From Castellaniella hirudinis (GTDB taxonomy: Bacteria; Pseudomonadota; Gammaproteobacteria; Burkholderiales; Burkholderiaceae_B): a DNA stretch of 64,000 bases. Position numbers and translations under genes: made by a program. This document shows positions 15,797 to 23,494 of this stretch, piece after piece. Below the pieces are notes generated by a model, which was not told where the DNA came from, made no database searches, and saw only the letters and a list, made by a program, of their open reading frames with translations. The stretch spans positions 1 to 64,000 of the forward strand of contig NZ_JBHSDY010000012.1 in NCBI RefSeq assembly GCF_042651965.1. Direction: 5' to 3'. Numbering within the stretch: position 1 is the first letter of the stretch; each line of letters opens with the position of its first letter.

Positions 15797-17116
15797 ATGA
15801 AACCCATCAATACCTTGCTGGCCACGCTGCTGGTTGCAGCGGGCATGGTCGGGGCGCCCGTCCAGGCCCAGGAGGCGCAGCAGTACGCGCCTGTGTTCTC
15901 GTACCGCACCGGGCCCTATGCGCCCAACGGCATCCCGGTCGCCAACGGCACCGTGGATTATCTCAAGCTCGTCAACGCCCAAGGCGGGGTCAACGGCGTC
16001 AAGTTCAAGATCGAGGAATGCGAATTCGCCTACGACACCGCCAAGGGCATCGAGTGCTACGAACGCATGAAGGGGCAGCATGGCGGCGCCGCGATCGTGC
16101 AGTCGATCTCCACCGGCGTGACCAATGCCCTGCTCAAGAAGGCGCCCGAAGACAAGATCTCACTCATCATCGCCGGCTACGGGACGCCCGCAGCGGCCGA
16201 CGGCAGGGTCTTCAAGTGGATTTTCCCCATGGTGCCCAACTACTTCGTGTCGGCCGACGTGATGATGCAGGCCATCGGCAAGCAGGTCGGGGGCCTGGAC
16301 AAGCTCAAGGGCAAGAAGATCCATTACGTCTACATGGACGCGCCGTTCGGCCACGAGTTCATGCCGGTGTTCGATGCCTACGCCGCCAAGTACGGCTTCA
16401 CCCTGGGCAAACTGCCCGTGACCGCACCGGGGCTGGACCAGAAATCCACCTGGCTGCAGGTGCGCCGCGACAAGCCCGACTACGTGCTCTACGTGGGCTA
16501 CGGCGTGATGAATCCCACCGCCCTGAAAGAAGCGCAGGCCGTGGGTTACCCGCGCGACAAGATCTATGCCTTCTGGTGGGCCGGCTCGGAATCCGACGTC
16601 AAGGGCGTCGAAGAGGCCTCCAAGGGCTATAACGCCACGGCCCTGCTGGCCAGCGCCAACCGCGACGCCAAGGTCATCAAGGACGTGCAAAGCACGCTCT
16701 ACGCCAAGGGCCTGGGCACGGCGGAAGACCCCAAGACCGTGGGCGACGTGCTCTATGTGCGCGGCCTGATCACCGGCATGCTCACGGCCGAGACGGTCCG
16801 CATTGCCCAGGAGAAATTCGGCAAGGGCAAGCCCGTCACGGGCGAGCAGGCGCAGTGGGCGCTGGACCATTTTGAGCTGACGCCCGAGCGGATTGAAGCA
16901 CTCGGCTTCACCGGCATCGTGCTGCCGATGAAGACCACCTGCTCGCAGCACATGGGCTCCTACGCCGCGCGGATGTCGGTGTGGGATGGCAAGGAGTGGA
17001 AGATCAACGGCGACTGGTACCAGGGCAACCGCGAGATCATCGATCCGCTGATCAAGCAGTTTGCCGAGAAATACGCCGCCGACAACAAGATCGAACTGCG
17101 CCAGTGCGCTGACTGA
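15797..17116 (+). CDS. livK: HAAT-family ABC transporter substrate-binding protein (LivK-like)
   Basis: A 439-residue periplasmic-binding protein of the type I fold. An N-terminal signal peptide (MKPINTLLATLLVAAGM, probable cleavage after PVQA) is followed by the ligand-binding domain, with NGVKFKIEECEFAYDTAKG near residue 65 and a mid-protein segment GKKIHYVYMDAPFGHEFMP. Two cysteines early and two late may form disulfides. The length is about 60 residues above LivK itself and agrees with the aromatic/unknown-ligand subgroup found beside acyl-CoA ligases. It captures the substrate for LivHM. An AAGGAG site stands 6 bp before the start. Confidence 0.85.
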   Translation: MKPINTLLATLLVAAGMVGAPVQAQEAQQYAPVFSYRTGPYAPNGIPVANGTVDYLKLVNAQGGVNGVKFKIEECEFAYDTAKGIECYERMKGQHGGAAIVQSISTGVTNALLKKAPEDKISLIIAGYGTPAAADGRVFKWIFPMVPNYFVSADVMMQAIGKQVGGLDKLKGKKIHYVYMDAPFGHEFMPVFDAYAAKYGFTLGKLPVTAPGLDQKSTWLQVRRDKPDYVLYVGYGVMNPTALKEAQAVGYPRDKIYAFWWAGSESDVKGVEEASKGYNATALLASANRDAKVIKDVQSTLYAKGLGTAEDPKTVGDVLYVRGLITGMLTAETVRIAQEKFGKGKPVTGEQAQWALDHFELTPERIEALGFTGIVLPMKTTCSQHMGSYAARMSVWDGKEWKINGDWYQGNREIIDPLIKQFAEKYAADNKIELRQCAD

Positions 17117-17188
17117 TCGCGCGACGCGGTGCCGGGGCGGGCTTTGCCTGTCCCGGTTCCCTCACAGTCTGGAAACGGGAAAGACAGG

Positions 17189-18013
17189 ATGAGCGAACAG
17201 GCCCCTTCCTCGATTTCCTCGATGCTTGAAGTCAATGGCATCGAGGTGATCTACAACCATGTGATCCTGGTGCTCAAGGGCGTCTCGCTCGCCGTCCCCC
17301 AGGGGGCCATCGTCGCCATCCTGGGCGGCAACGGCGCGGGCAAGACGACGACGCTGCGCGCCATCTCCAACCTGCTCAAGGGCGAGCGCGGCGAGGTCAC
17401 CAAGGGCTCGATCGAACTGCGCGGCGAGCGCATCGAGAACCTCACGCCCTCCGAACTCGTCAAACGCGGCGTGGTGCAAGTCATGGAGGGACGCCATTGC
17501 TTCGCCCACCTGACCATCGAGGAAAATCTGCTCACAGGCGCCTATACGCTGCGCGACCGCGCCGACATCGCCGCCAACCTGGAGAAGGTCTATGCCTACT
17601 TCCCGCGCCTGAAGACCCGGCGCGCCAGCCAGGCGGCCTACACCTCGGGCGGCGAGCAGCAGATGTGCGCCATTGGGCGCGCCATCATGAGCAGCCCGTC
17701 GCTGGTGCTGCTGGACGAACCCTCGATGGGCTTGGCGCCCCAGCTCGTCGAGGAGGTCTTCAACATCGTGCACGACCTCAACACCAAGGAAGGCACCACC
17801 TTTTTGCTGGCCGAGCAGAACACCAGCATGGCGCTCAAGTACGCGGACTACGGCTACATCATGGAGAGCGGGCGCATCGTGATGGACGGCAGCGCGCACG
17901 ATCTGGCCCGCAACGAGGACGTCAAGGAGTTCTACCTGGGCATGGGCGGCAGCGCGCGCAAGAGCTTTCGCGACGTGAAGAGCTACAAGCGGCGCAAGCG
18001 CTGGCTGGCCTGA
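17189..18013 (+). CDS. livF: HAAT-family ABC transporter ATP-binding protein (LivF-like)
   Basis: A 274-residue ABC ATPase. Walker A GGNGAGKTT is near residue 50, the signature region SGGEQQMCAIGRAIM near 155, Walker B LVLLDEPSMGLAP near 175 and the switch region FLLAEQNTSMALKYAD near 210. LivF-type ATPases pair with LivG to energise the LivHM core. The C-terminus is longer than usual and very basic. The start at ATG 17189 follows AGACAGG; the upstream in-frame extension from 17129 has no ribosome site. Confidence 0.87.
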   Translation: MSEQAPSSISSMLEVNGIEVIYNHVILVLKGVSLAVPQGAIVAILGGNGAGKTTTLRAISNLLKGERGEVTKGSIELRGERIENLTPSELVKRGVVQVMEGRHCFAHLTIEENLLTGAYTLRDRADIAANLEKVYAYFPRLKTRRASQAAYTSGGEQQMCAIGRAIMSSPSLVLLDEPSMGLAPQLVEEVFNIVHDLNTKEGTTFLLAEQNTSMALKYADYGYIMESGRIVMDGSAHDLARNEDVKEFYLGMGGSARKSFRDVKSYKRRKRWLA

Positions 18014-18097
18014 TGCGGCGCATGCGATCGGTCGAGCGCGCACCCTTTCGAATTCGATGGCTTCACATTCGATGACTTCACTTCAGAGGCCCACGGC

Positions 18098-19348
18098 ATG
18101 AGCACCTTCTACGACGACCTGGAAACCCGCAGCCCCGAGGCGCGCGAGGCGGCGCTGATGCGGGCCCTGCCTCGGCAGATCGACCACGCCCAGCGCCACA
18201 GCGCGGCGTTTGCCGCCATCCTGGTCGGCGTCGATGCGAGCGCCGTCACCAGCCGCGCCGTGCTGGCGCAACTGCCCGTGACGCGCAAGAGCGCGCTGCA
18301 GCAGCGCCAGCAGCAAGCGCGTGGCGGCGGCAACCCGTTTGGCGGCTTTGCCACTGCCGGTTTCGGTGCGGCGTTGCCGCGCGTGTTCTGCAGCCCGGGT
18401 CCGCTGTACGAACCCGAGGGCGCGCGGCGCGACTACTGGCGCATGGCGCGCGCGCTGTATGCGGCCGGCTTTCGTGCCGGCGAACTGCTGCACAACTGCT
18501 TCTCCTACCACTTCGTGCCCGCCGGCTTCATGATGGAGACCGCCGCCCACGCGCTGGGCTGCAGCGTGTTCGCCGGCGGCACCGGCCAGACCGAGCAGCA
18601 GGTGCAGGCCATGGCCGACCTGCAGCCGGCCGGCTACATCGGCACGCCCAGCTTTCTGAAAATCATCCTGGAGAAGGCCGGGCAGATGGGCGTGCCGCTG
18701 CCCAGCCTGACCAAGGCGCTGTTTTCGGCCGAGGCTTACCCGCCGTCGCTGCACCAGTGGTTCGCCGCGCGCGGCGTGCACGGCATGCAGTGCTACGGCA
18801 CGGCCGACCTGGGCCTGATCGCCTATGAGACCAGCGCCCGCGAGGGCCTGGTGATCGACGAAGGCGTGATCGTCGAGATCGTGCGCCCCGGCACGGGCGA
18901 CCCGGTGCCCGAGGGTGAGGTGGGCGAACTGGTGGTCACCACGCTCAACCCCGACTACCCGCTGATCCGCTTCGGCACCGGCGACCTGTCGGCCGTGCTG
19001 CCCGGTCCTTGCCCCACGGGGCGCACCAACACCCGTATCAAGGGCTGGTTGGGGCGCGCCGACCAGACCACGAAGGTGCGCGGCATGTTCGTGCAGCCGG
19101 GCCAGGTGGCCGAGGTCGCCAGGCGCTTTCCGCAGGTGCTCAAGGCGCGGCTGGTGGTCAGCGGCTCCATGGCCAACGACCAGATGCTGCTGCAGGTGGA
19201 AACGCGCGAGACTGCCCCGGGCATGGCCGATCTGCTGATGGAGGTGCTGCGCGAAGTCACCAAGCTGCGCGGCGAGGTGCAGATGCTGCCCCCGGGCAGT
19301 TTACCCAATGACGGCAAGGTCATTGAGGATGCGCGGAGTTATGAGTAG
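18098..19348 (+). CDS. Phenylacetate-CoA ligase family protein (PaaK-like), P-loop diverged
   Basis: A 416-residue protein of the PaaK branch of adenylate-forming enzymes. Family stretches include LHNCFSYHFVPAGFMMETAAHALGC cut here to its start LHNCFSYHFVPAG, the AGGTGQTEQQ region, the acyl-adenylate region YGTADLGLIAYE and the C-terminal TKVRGMFVQPGQV and lysine-bearing MLPPGSLPNDGKVI. The glycine-rich ATP motif (SSGTTGKP in PaaK) is missing: the corresponding place near residue 98 reads FCSPGPLYEPEG. It is the last gene of the ligase/Liv cluster, 84 bp after livF. It could be a ligase with an altered phosphate loop, or a protein that no longer makes adenylates. Confidence 0.75.
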   Translation: MSTFYDDLETRSPEAREAALMRALPRQIDHAQRHSAAFAAILVGVDASAVTSRAVLAQLPVTRKSALQQRQQQARGGGNPFGGFATAGFGAALPRVFCSPGPLYEPEGARRDYWRMARALYAAGFRAGELLHNCFSYHFVPAGFMMETAAHALGCSVFAGGTGQTEQQVQAMADLQPAGYIGTPSFLKIILEKAGQMGVPLPSLTKALFSAEAYPPSLHQWFAARGVHGMQCYGTADLGLIAYETSAREGLVIDEGVIVEIVRPGTGDPVPEGEVGELVVTTLNPDYPLIRFGTGDLSAVLPGPCPTGRTNTRIKGWLGRADQTTKVRGMFVQPGQVAEVARRFPQVLKARLVVSGSMANDQMLLQVETRETAPGMADLLMEVLREVTKLRGEVQMLPPGSLPNDGKVIEDARSYE

Positions 19349-19391
19349 GGACTGGGGGAGGAGGTGTTCGTGGTCGGGGGCGGTCTGGCTC

Positions 19392-19925
19392 TCAATACTC
19401 ACCAAGCCGTTCCGTCCGATAAAAACGGTTCAGTTCCCGAGGCGTCAGCAGTTTGCACTTGGGCAAGGCAACACGCTCGTGCAGTTCGAGATAGCGGCGG
19501 CGATTGGGCGGGGTGGCGACGACAATGTGATGCAGCATGTCCCATTTCACACTATCGCGTCCTCCGGCGAGCGCACCTTTCCTGTCCCTTTCGAACCATG
19601 TGCGGCGCAAGTAACGCCATAGGCTGATGCCTGTCGGTACGTCCAGCAGGATGAGCCCGGTCGCCCGAGCCAAGCGTTGCGGGAGCGTCTGGCTGTAGTT
19701 GCCGTCCATGACCCAGCGGGCCTGCGTGATTGCGTCATGATGCAATTGACGGAATTCCTCTACCGGCCGAGGGACCCAGTCTGTATTTGGCGTATGAAAA
19801 AGCTGGTCGAGATGGATCGCGGGCAGTTCTTGATGACGTGCAATCGCGTGGGCGAGGGTGGATTTGCCGCTGTTGGATGGACCAAGAATGCAGATGCGGG
19901 GGCCCAATTCGTCCAAGGTTGTCAT
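19392..19925 (-). CDS. Small P-loop kinase, adenylate kinase/FlaR-like topology modulation protein
   Basis: A 177-residue P-loop NTPase. Walker A is GPSNSGKST at residues 15-23. Further on are HLDQLFHTPNTDW (an LID-like DxL motif of nucleotide or small-molecule kinases), WVMDGNYS and LILLDVP (Walker B-like). Proteins of this type are annotated as adenylate-kinase-related or FlaR/topology modulation proteins and have no firmly known substrate. It is transcribed towards the PaaK-like gene, convergent, and its start lies about 70 bp from the distal repeat of the tRNA-Gly island, just outside it. Confidence 0.75.
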   Translation of the reverse strand: MTTLDELGPRICILGPSNSGKSTLAHAIARHQELPAIHLDQLFHTPNTDWVPRPVEEFRQLHHDAITQARWVMDGNYSQTLPQRLARATGLILLDVPTGISLWRYLRRTWFERDRKGALAGGRDSVKWDMLHHIVVATPPNRRRYLELHERVALPKCKLLTPRELNRFYRTERLGEY

Positions 19926-19992
19926 GAAAATTCCGATGGCGTGAGGCGGTGAATGCTTGCGACGGGTAGTAAACGATGGCCCGGAGTCGCGT

Positions 19993-20065
19993 TGGAGCCA
20001 GCAAAAGCAAAAAGGCCCAAACCGAAGTTTGGGCTTTTTTAGAATCTGGAGCGGGAAACGAGTCT
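19993..20065. repeat. Distal 73-bp direct repeat of the tRNA-Gly island (attR-like)
   Basis: This 73-bp stretch matches 23151-23223 with one mismatch (T/C in the terminator stem). It contains the last 17 to 19 bases of the tRNA-Gly sequence, including the CCA end, plus the terminator stem-loop found after the intact tRNA gene. Beyond position 20065 the tRNA similarity stops, so only a 3' fragment is present here, as at the far end of an island inserted at a tRNA 3' end. Confidence 0.8.
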
Positions 20066-20218
20066 TGACTTAGTGTTTTAAGTGGTTGTTTCGAAAATAC
20101 TTCCTTGACCGCAATGAACTGCAGGCACCTCAACTGTAGCCTTGTTCTTCGCCCTCGGCAACATCATCCGCCTGTGGCTCTTAAGCACCAGACTGAGTCG
20201 GTATGGGCTGATTTGATG

Positions 20219-20315
20219 CTTATGGGCTACAAAATACTCTGGGATAGCGATTTCTGTCGATTGGGATGGGGGTGTTCGAATGCCTCTATTGTAGTGATGT
20301 GTCTTATGGGCTACA
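20219..20315 (+). promoter_or_regulatory. Repeated CTTATGGGCTACA words upstream of hipB
   Basis: The 13-bp word CTTATGGGCTACA occurs at 20219-20231 and 20303-20315, exactly 84 bp (eight helical turns) apart. A partial inverted copy, TGTAGCC, lies at 20135-20141. The second copy ends about 40 bp before the hipB start. These are candidate HipB operators for autoregulation. The rest of the 430-bp spacer 19926-20356 holds the island repeat and no gene. Confidence 0.35.
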
Positions 20316-20356
20316 TTTTTAGTATTAAAGTGGTTTTTTGATGCCCAGGAGATACA

Positions 20357-20620
20357 GTGACAACACTTGCTGACGTCGCAGATCTGCTGCGTAACGTGCG
20401 CCGGGAAGCCGGCCTGAGCCAGGATGCTTTGGCTCGACGAGCCGGGGTCTCCCGTACGACCGTTGCCCGCATGGAAACGCTTGCCAAAGGCGATATGAGT
20501 GTCTCTGCCTTGCTGCGACTGCTGGAGGCCGCAGGCTATGACCTCAAGCCCGTCAAGCAGGGCCATGCCCGGACGATTGAGGATATCCTGGCCGAGCAGC
20601 GTCGGGGTGAAGCGTCATGA
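20357..20620 (+). CDS. hipB: HipB-like antitoxin, XRE-family HTH
   Basis: An 87-residue protein with a helix-turn-helix of the XRE/Cro type at residues 8-62, including LSQDALARRAGVSRTTVARME and, after it, MSVSALLRLLEAAGYDL. The last 20 residues form a charged tail. It begins with GTG, preceded by CAGGAG. Its end overlaps hipA by ATGA, so the two are coupled. HipB antitoxins bind and neutralise the HipA kinase and repress their own operon; the repeated words upstream may be its sites. Confidence 0.85.
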   Translation: MTTLADVADLLRNVRREAGLSQDALARRAGVSRTTVARMETLAKGDMSVSALLRLLEAAGYDLKPVKQGHARTIEDILAEQRRGEAS

Positions 20621-21963
20621 AGCTCGATGTACGTGTGTGCGGAAGAGCAGTCGCCAAGCTCTATCGGGAGCGGGACGAGTATGTCCTGAGCTATCTGCCG
20701 GATACCGATCCCGCCGATTTCGTCAGCCTGACGATGCCGGTGCGCGCAGAATCGTGGCGCTGGCCACGGGATCTACATCCTTTTTTTCGCCAGAACTTGC
20801 CCGAAGGCTACCTGCTGAGCATCATCCGTGAAGAATTCGGGCCTTTGCTGGATGGCACGGATCTTTCTTTATTAGCGATCGTCGGCGGAATGGGAATTGG
20901 ACGTGTCACCGTCACGTCGGAGAGCGGTGGACCGGTCGGTGACATGGAGCCGTTGCAGATCGAGACCTTGCTCAAGGCCGAGAACACCACAGCGCATTTT
21001 GCCAGCCTGGTGCGTCGATATGCCCGCGCGTCCGTCTCCGGCATGGTGCCTAAGTTCATTGCGCCGGAAGAGGGGTCGGATGAGCTTGCCCAGGTCCTGG
21101 GCAAACCGACACTGCGCACCAGTCTGCACATCATCAAGGGCTCGGACGACAGTACGCCTTATCTCGGGTTCAACGAGTTCTACACCATGCGGGTCCTGGA
21201 GCGCCTGAATGTCGTGCCAGTCGCCAAGACACGAATGTCGGAGGACGGGCGTGTTCTGGTCGTGGACCGGTTCGACGTGGATACGCAGGGCGTTGCCACG
21301 CATGGGGTCGAAGATGCCTGCGGCCTGCTGGGGCTGCCGCCGCATGAGAAATATGCGACGACGACCGAGCGGGTGCTGAATGCGACTCGTGCGTATGTGC
21401 CTGTCACGGCGATACGAGGGCAGTTGGAGCAGTTCGGTTGGCACTTGCTGATCAACTATGTGGTGCGCAATGCCGATTGCCATGCCAAGAACATTGCGCT
21501 GTATTACACCGGCTTGAAAGATGTCGCTTATACGCCGGTTTATGACCTTGTCACGACTCAGGCGTATCCACGCTATGCAGCCAATCCGCCGGGATTGTCG
21601 GTGGAGGGACGGCAGACCTGGGTGGTGGGGAGAACGCTGGAACGTTTTTTCAAATCTCGGCTGGGTATTGCGCCGAAGCAGTATGCGGAGATGGTGGAGC
21701 GTTTGTGCGAGTCGGCGGTGGAAGTGGGGCGGGAAGTGATCGAGGCCGCCAGGAATGAGCCGCGCTGGCATACCGTTGCCAAGCAGATGGTGTATGCCTG
21801 GAATGAGGGGATGGGATCGTTGAGGGAGGCGAAGGGCTCGGTTGCCTTCCAGGGGCTGGATGAGGCGATGGAGCGGGCAGGGTTTTCGGAGCCTGAGAAG
21901 GCGGAAAGTGGGCGAGAGGTGATTGGGCGGTCGGAGTTGTTGGGTAATCGAAGTAAGAACTAA
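20617..21963 (+). CDS. hipA: HipA-like serine/threonine kinase toxin
   Basis: A 448-residue HipA-family protein, close to the usual 440. The N-terminal HipA_N-like region covers about residues 1-110 (YRERDEYVLSYLP early). The kinase core has SGMVPKF near residue 140, LVVDRFDVD near 210 and the catalytic loop NADCHAKN at 285-292, with Asp287 as base and Asn292 and later VYDL (the DFG-like aspartate) as metal ligands. All key kinase residues seem present, so the toxin may be active. In characterised cases HipA phosphorylates a tRNA synthetase and stops growth. Translationally coupled to hipB inside the tRNA island. Confidence 0.88.
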   Translation: MKLDVRVCGRAVAKLYRERDEYVLSYLPDTDPADFVSLTMPVRAESWRWPRDLHPFFRQNLPEGYLLSIIREEFGPLLDGTDLSLLAIVGGMGIGRVTVTSESGGPVGDMEPLQIETLLKAENTTAHFASLVRRYARASVSGMVPKFIAPEEGSDELAQVLGKPTLRTSLHIIKGSDDSTPYLGFNEFYTMRVLERLNVVPVAKTRMSEDGRVLVVDRFDVDTQGVATHGVEDACGLLGLPPHEKYATTTERVLNATRAYVPVTAIRGQLEQFGWHLLINYVVRNADCHAKNIALYYTGLKDVAYTPVYDLVTTQAYPRYAANPPGLSVEGRQTWVVGRTLERFFKSRLGIAPKQYAEMVERLCESAVEVGREVIEAARNEPRWHTVAKQMVYAWNEGMGSLREAKGSVAFQGLDEAMERAGFSEPEKAESGREVIGRSELLGNRSKN

Positions 21964-21995
21964 CAGAATTCATCGAGGTATAGCTAACTTTGAAT

Positions 21996-22814
21996 TTAGC
22001 GTCCTTGAGGAGCTATTTCCCAAGTTGCGCAGTAATTTCGAATGATCTTACGGGGCAATGGGGATACTTGCATTTTTGTCTCAGACAGCAAGTACCTCAG
22101 CTCTTTTTTCAAGGCGGGAACGGCCCCTGCTCCTGAGTATCTTTTGGCGTAATAGTGCATGGAAGGTGTAATAAGATGCGCTGTAAGTAAATGTGCTTGG
22201 CAGTTTAAAAGGGTTTTCAGAAAAACAAAGTTCACATCAATATCTTCGGGTGAATTTCTGATGTTGATAGTCACCTGTTGTGCATAGACCGTGGCATGTA
22301 CAAAACTGGACATGTCACCCCAAAAAGTTCGGAATGCATCCACGCTAGGCTTTTTGATTTTCTTAAGAATTCCTGGGGAAAAACGAACTTCTTCGCCAGT
22401 TCTCCAGCGTGTATAGAGGTCTCTATCATCGCTTACTGCACAATACTTTGCAATTATTTGTGCCTCAAAGACATGTCGAAGAATTGCCCGAGCAGGACCG
22501 TGGAGTCCACGCTGAGTCAGTCTCAGGCTGCTGTATAAGGCAACTTGGTTCTTGTGTATGGCAGCAAAAATTCCTTTGCTGGCTTCGTTCATTTTCGCTA
22601 TATGAGAGGCATGGAGTAGCCATGCATAATGCGAGGTGATTCTATATAAAAGATTCAGTGCTCTCTCAATCAAAGTTACGCTGTCAGAACAGTGCTTTCG
22701 CACAAGAACCATATTGTTGTGCTCAATGCGACGAGCGATATCCGTAAACTCTCCAAGCTCCAGGCGGTAATTTATATCAATTGGTTCTTGTGTATGTTTT
22801 TTTTGATTTTTCAT
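21996..22814 (-). CDS. Unrecognised helical protein in the tRNA island
   Basis: A protein of about 272 residues starting at ATG 22814 (MKNQKKHTQEP); an in-frame ATG at 22856 would add 14 residues that lie in the decayed AbiEii region. It is rich in helix-forming residues, with one long likely helical bundle including IERALNLLYRITSHYAWLL and LHGPARAILRHVFEAQIIA, and FWGDMSSFVHATVYAQQ later. The last two remind me of DUF5677-type proteins, but that is a weak impression. No signal peptide or membrane segment is clear. It is AT-rich, convergent with hipA, and lies beside a toxin remnant, so a defence or stress role is possible but not shown. Confidence 0.5.
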   Translation of the reverse strand: MKNQKKHTQEPIDINYRLELGEFTDIARRIEHNNMVLVRKHCSDSVTLIERALNLLYRITSHYAWLLHASHIAKMNEASKGIFAAIHKNQVALYSSLRLTQRGLHGPARAILRHVFEAQIIAKYCAVSDDRDLYTRWRTGEEVRFSPGILKKIKKPSVDAFRTFWGDMSSFVHATVYAQQVTINIRNSPEDIDVNFVFLKTLLNCQAHLLTAHLITPSMHYYAKRYSGAGAVPALKKELRYLLSETKMQVSPLPRKIIRNYCATWEIAPQGR

Positions 22815-22869
22815 AGGACATTCTTTGTGCATAGGCGCTGCAACAGCATCCGCCATGCTTCGAAGTCAG

Positions 22870-23130
22870 TCAAAGAGTTTCTGCATGAACCGTCGGGAAG
22901 GTTAGCCCCGGCGCATGTATGTCGACATCCGGCGCGATTGTCGTGGTGCCCTGGGTAGCGTAGCATTGCGTCCGCCAAATTCAAGCAGGATGCTCGGTCG
23001 CAGGTAAGTATCCGTGTTTTCTACCGCGCTGGGGTGGTACGGCCAGAGTTTCTCCGCATCATTGCTGGCTTCAATGGCAACCCCATATTTTGGGAGGAGG
23101 TCAGTCACAGGCCATCTTCTTTGATGGTAA
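22870..23130 (-). pseudogene. Frameshifted, truncated AbiEii/AbiGii-type nucleotidyltransferase toxin
   Basis: Reading the minus strand, one frame gives TYLRPSILLEFGGRNAT, the core strand region of AbiEii-type (DUF1814) nucleotidyltransferases. Around 22945-22958 the similarity passes to another frame, which continues TIAPDVDIHAPGLTFPTVHAETL, the following conserved segment of the same family, and then stops at 22870. Both the N-terminal part, with the catalytic GGT-like motif, and the C-terminal half are missing. The gene is thus broken by one frameshift and two truncations. It sits between the unknown gene and the tRNA-side repeat. Confidence 0.55.
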
Positions 23131-23150
23131 GCAATCGCGTAGGTGCGCGC

Positions 23151-23223
23151 TGGAGCCAGCAAAAGCAAAAAGGCCCAAACCGAAGTTTGGGCCTTTTTAG
23201 AATCTGGAGCGGGAAACGAGTCT
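23151..23223. repeat. Proximal 73-bp direct repeat at the tRNA-Gly 3' end (attL-like)
   Basis: Partner of the repeat at 19993-20065, with one mismatch and start-to-start distance 3158 bp. It covers the last 19 bases of the tRNA-Gly gene (23205-23223) and the terminator behind it. Confidence 0.8.
23167..23197 (-). terminator. Terminator of tRNA-Gly
   Basis: A 9-bp perfect stem, GGCCCAAAC/GTTTGGGCC, closes a four-base loop, with T runs on both strands; on the minus strand it follows the tRNA by a few bases and ends in a T tract. The same hairpin, with one stem change, is in the distal island repeat. Confidence 0.75.
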
Positions 23224-23280
23224 CGAACTCGCGACCTCAACCTTGGCAAGGTTGCGCTCTACCAACTGAGCTATTCCCGC
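23205..23280 (-). tRNA. tRNA-Gly(GCC)
   Basis: A complete 76-base cloverleaf with the CCA end encoded. The acceptor stem is GCGGGAA/TTCCCGC, the D arm contains AGCTCAGTTGGTAGAGC, and the anticodon stem CAACC/GGTTG holds the loop TTGCCAA with anticodon GCC for glycine. The T arm has GAGTTCGAGACTC. It is the attachment target of the island to its 3' side. Confidence 0.95.
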
Positions 23281-23494
23281 GTTGTTTAGCTATTCAGCTA
23301 AGCCTTGCATTGTAAGGTGTGTTTTTCAGTCTGTCAAATCGTGTGATCTTTCAGGCCGGGCTTCAGTCCCTTGCCGGGGGCTGTTGCCGATGCACAATCA
23401 AGCAAGAGGCAGAACTATAAAGCACGATATCAGGGCCTGTCAAATCGAACCCCGCGCGGTATGCTTACGCCTTCCGCTGCGATCCTCTGTTTCC

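Larger units (their letters stand above)
19993..23223. mobile_element. 3.2-kb tRNA-Gly-associated island with hipBA and an AbiEii-like remnant
   Basis: The stretch between two 73-bp direct repeats carries hipB, hipA, an AT-rich gene of unknown function and a broken AbiEii-like gene. The right repeat includes the 3' end of an intact tRNA-Gly(GCC) gene; the left repeat holds only the tRNA 3' end and terminator. This is the layout left by site-specific insertion at a tRNA 3' end. No integrase or transposase is encoded, so the unit is a satellite, a mini-island or the remainder of a larger island. A simple duplication of the tRNA 3' region is the alternative. Confidence 0.65.

Noticed and set aside
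19735..20133. Minus-strand frame across the distal island repeat
   Set aside because: It shares a peptide with the frame across the other repeat only because the repeat DNA is the same; it includes tRNA and terminator sequence.
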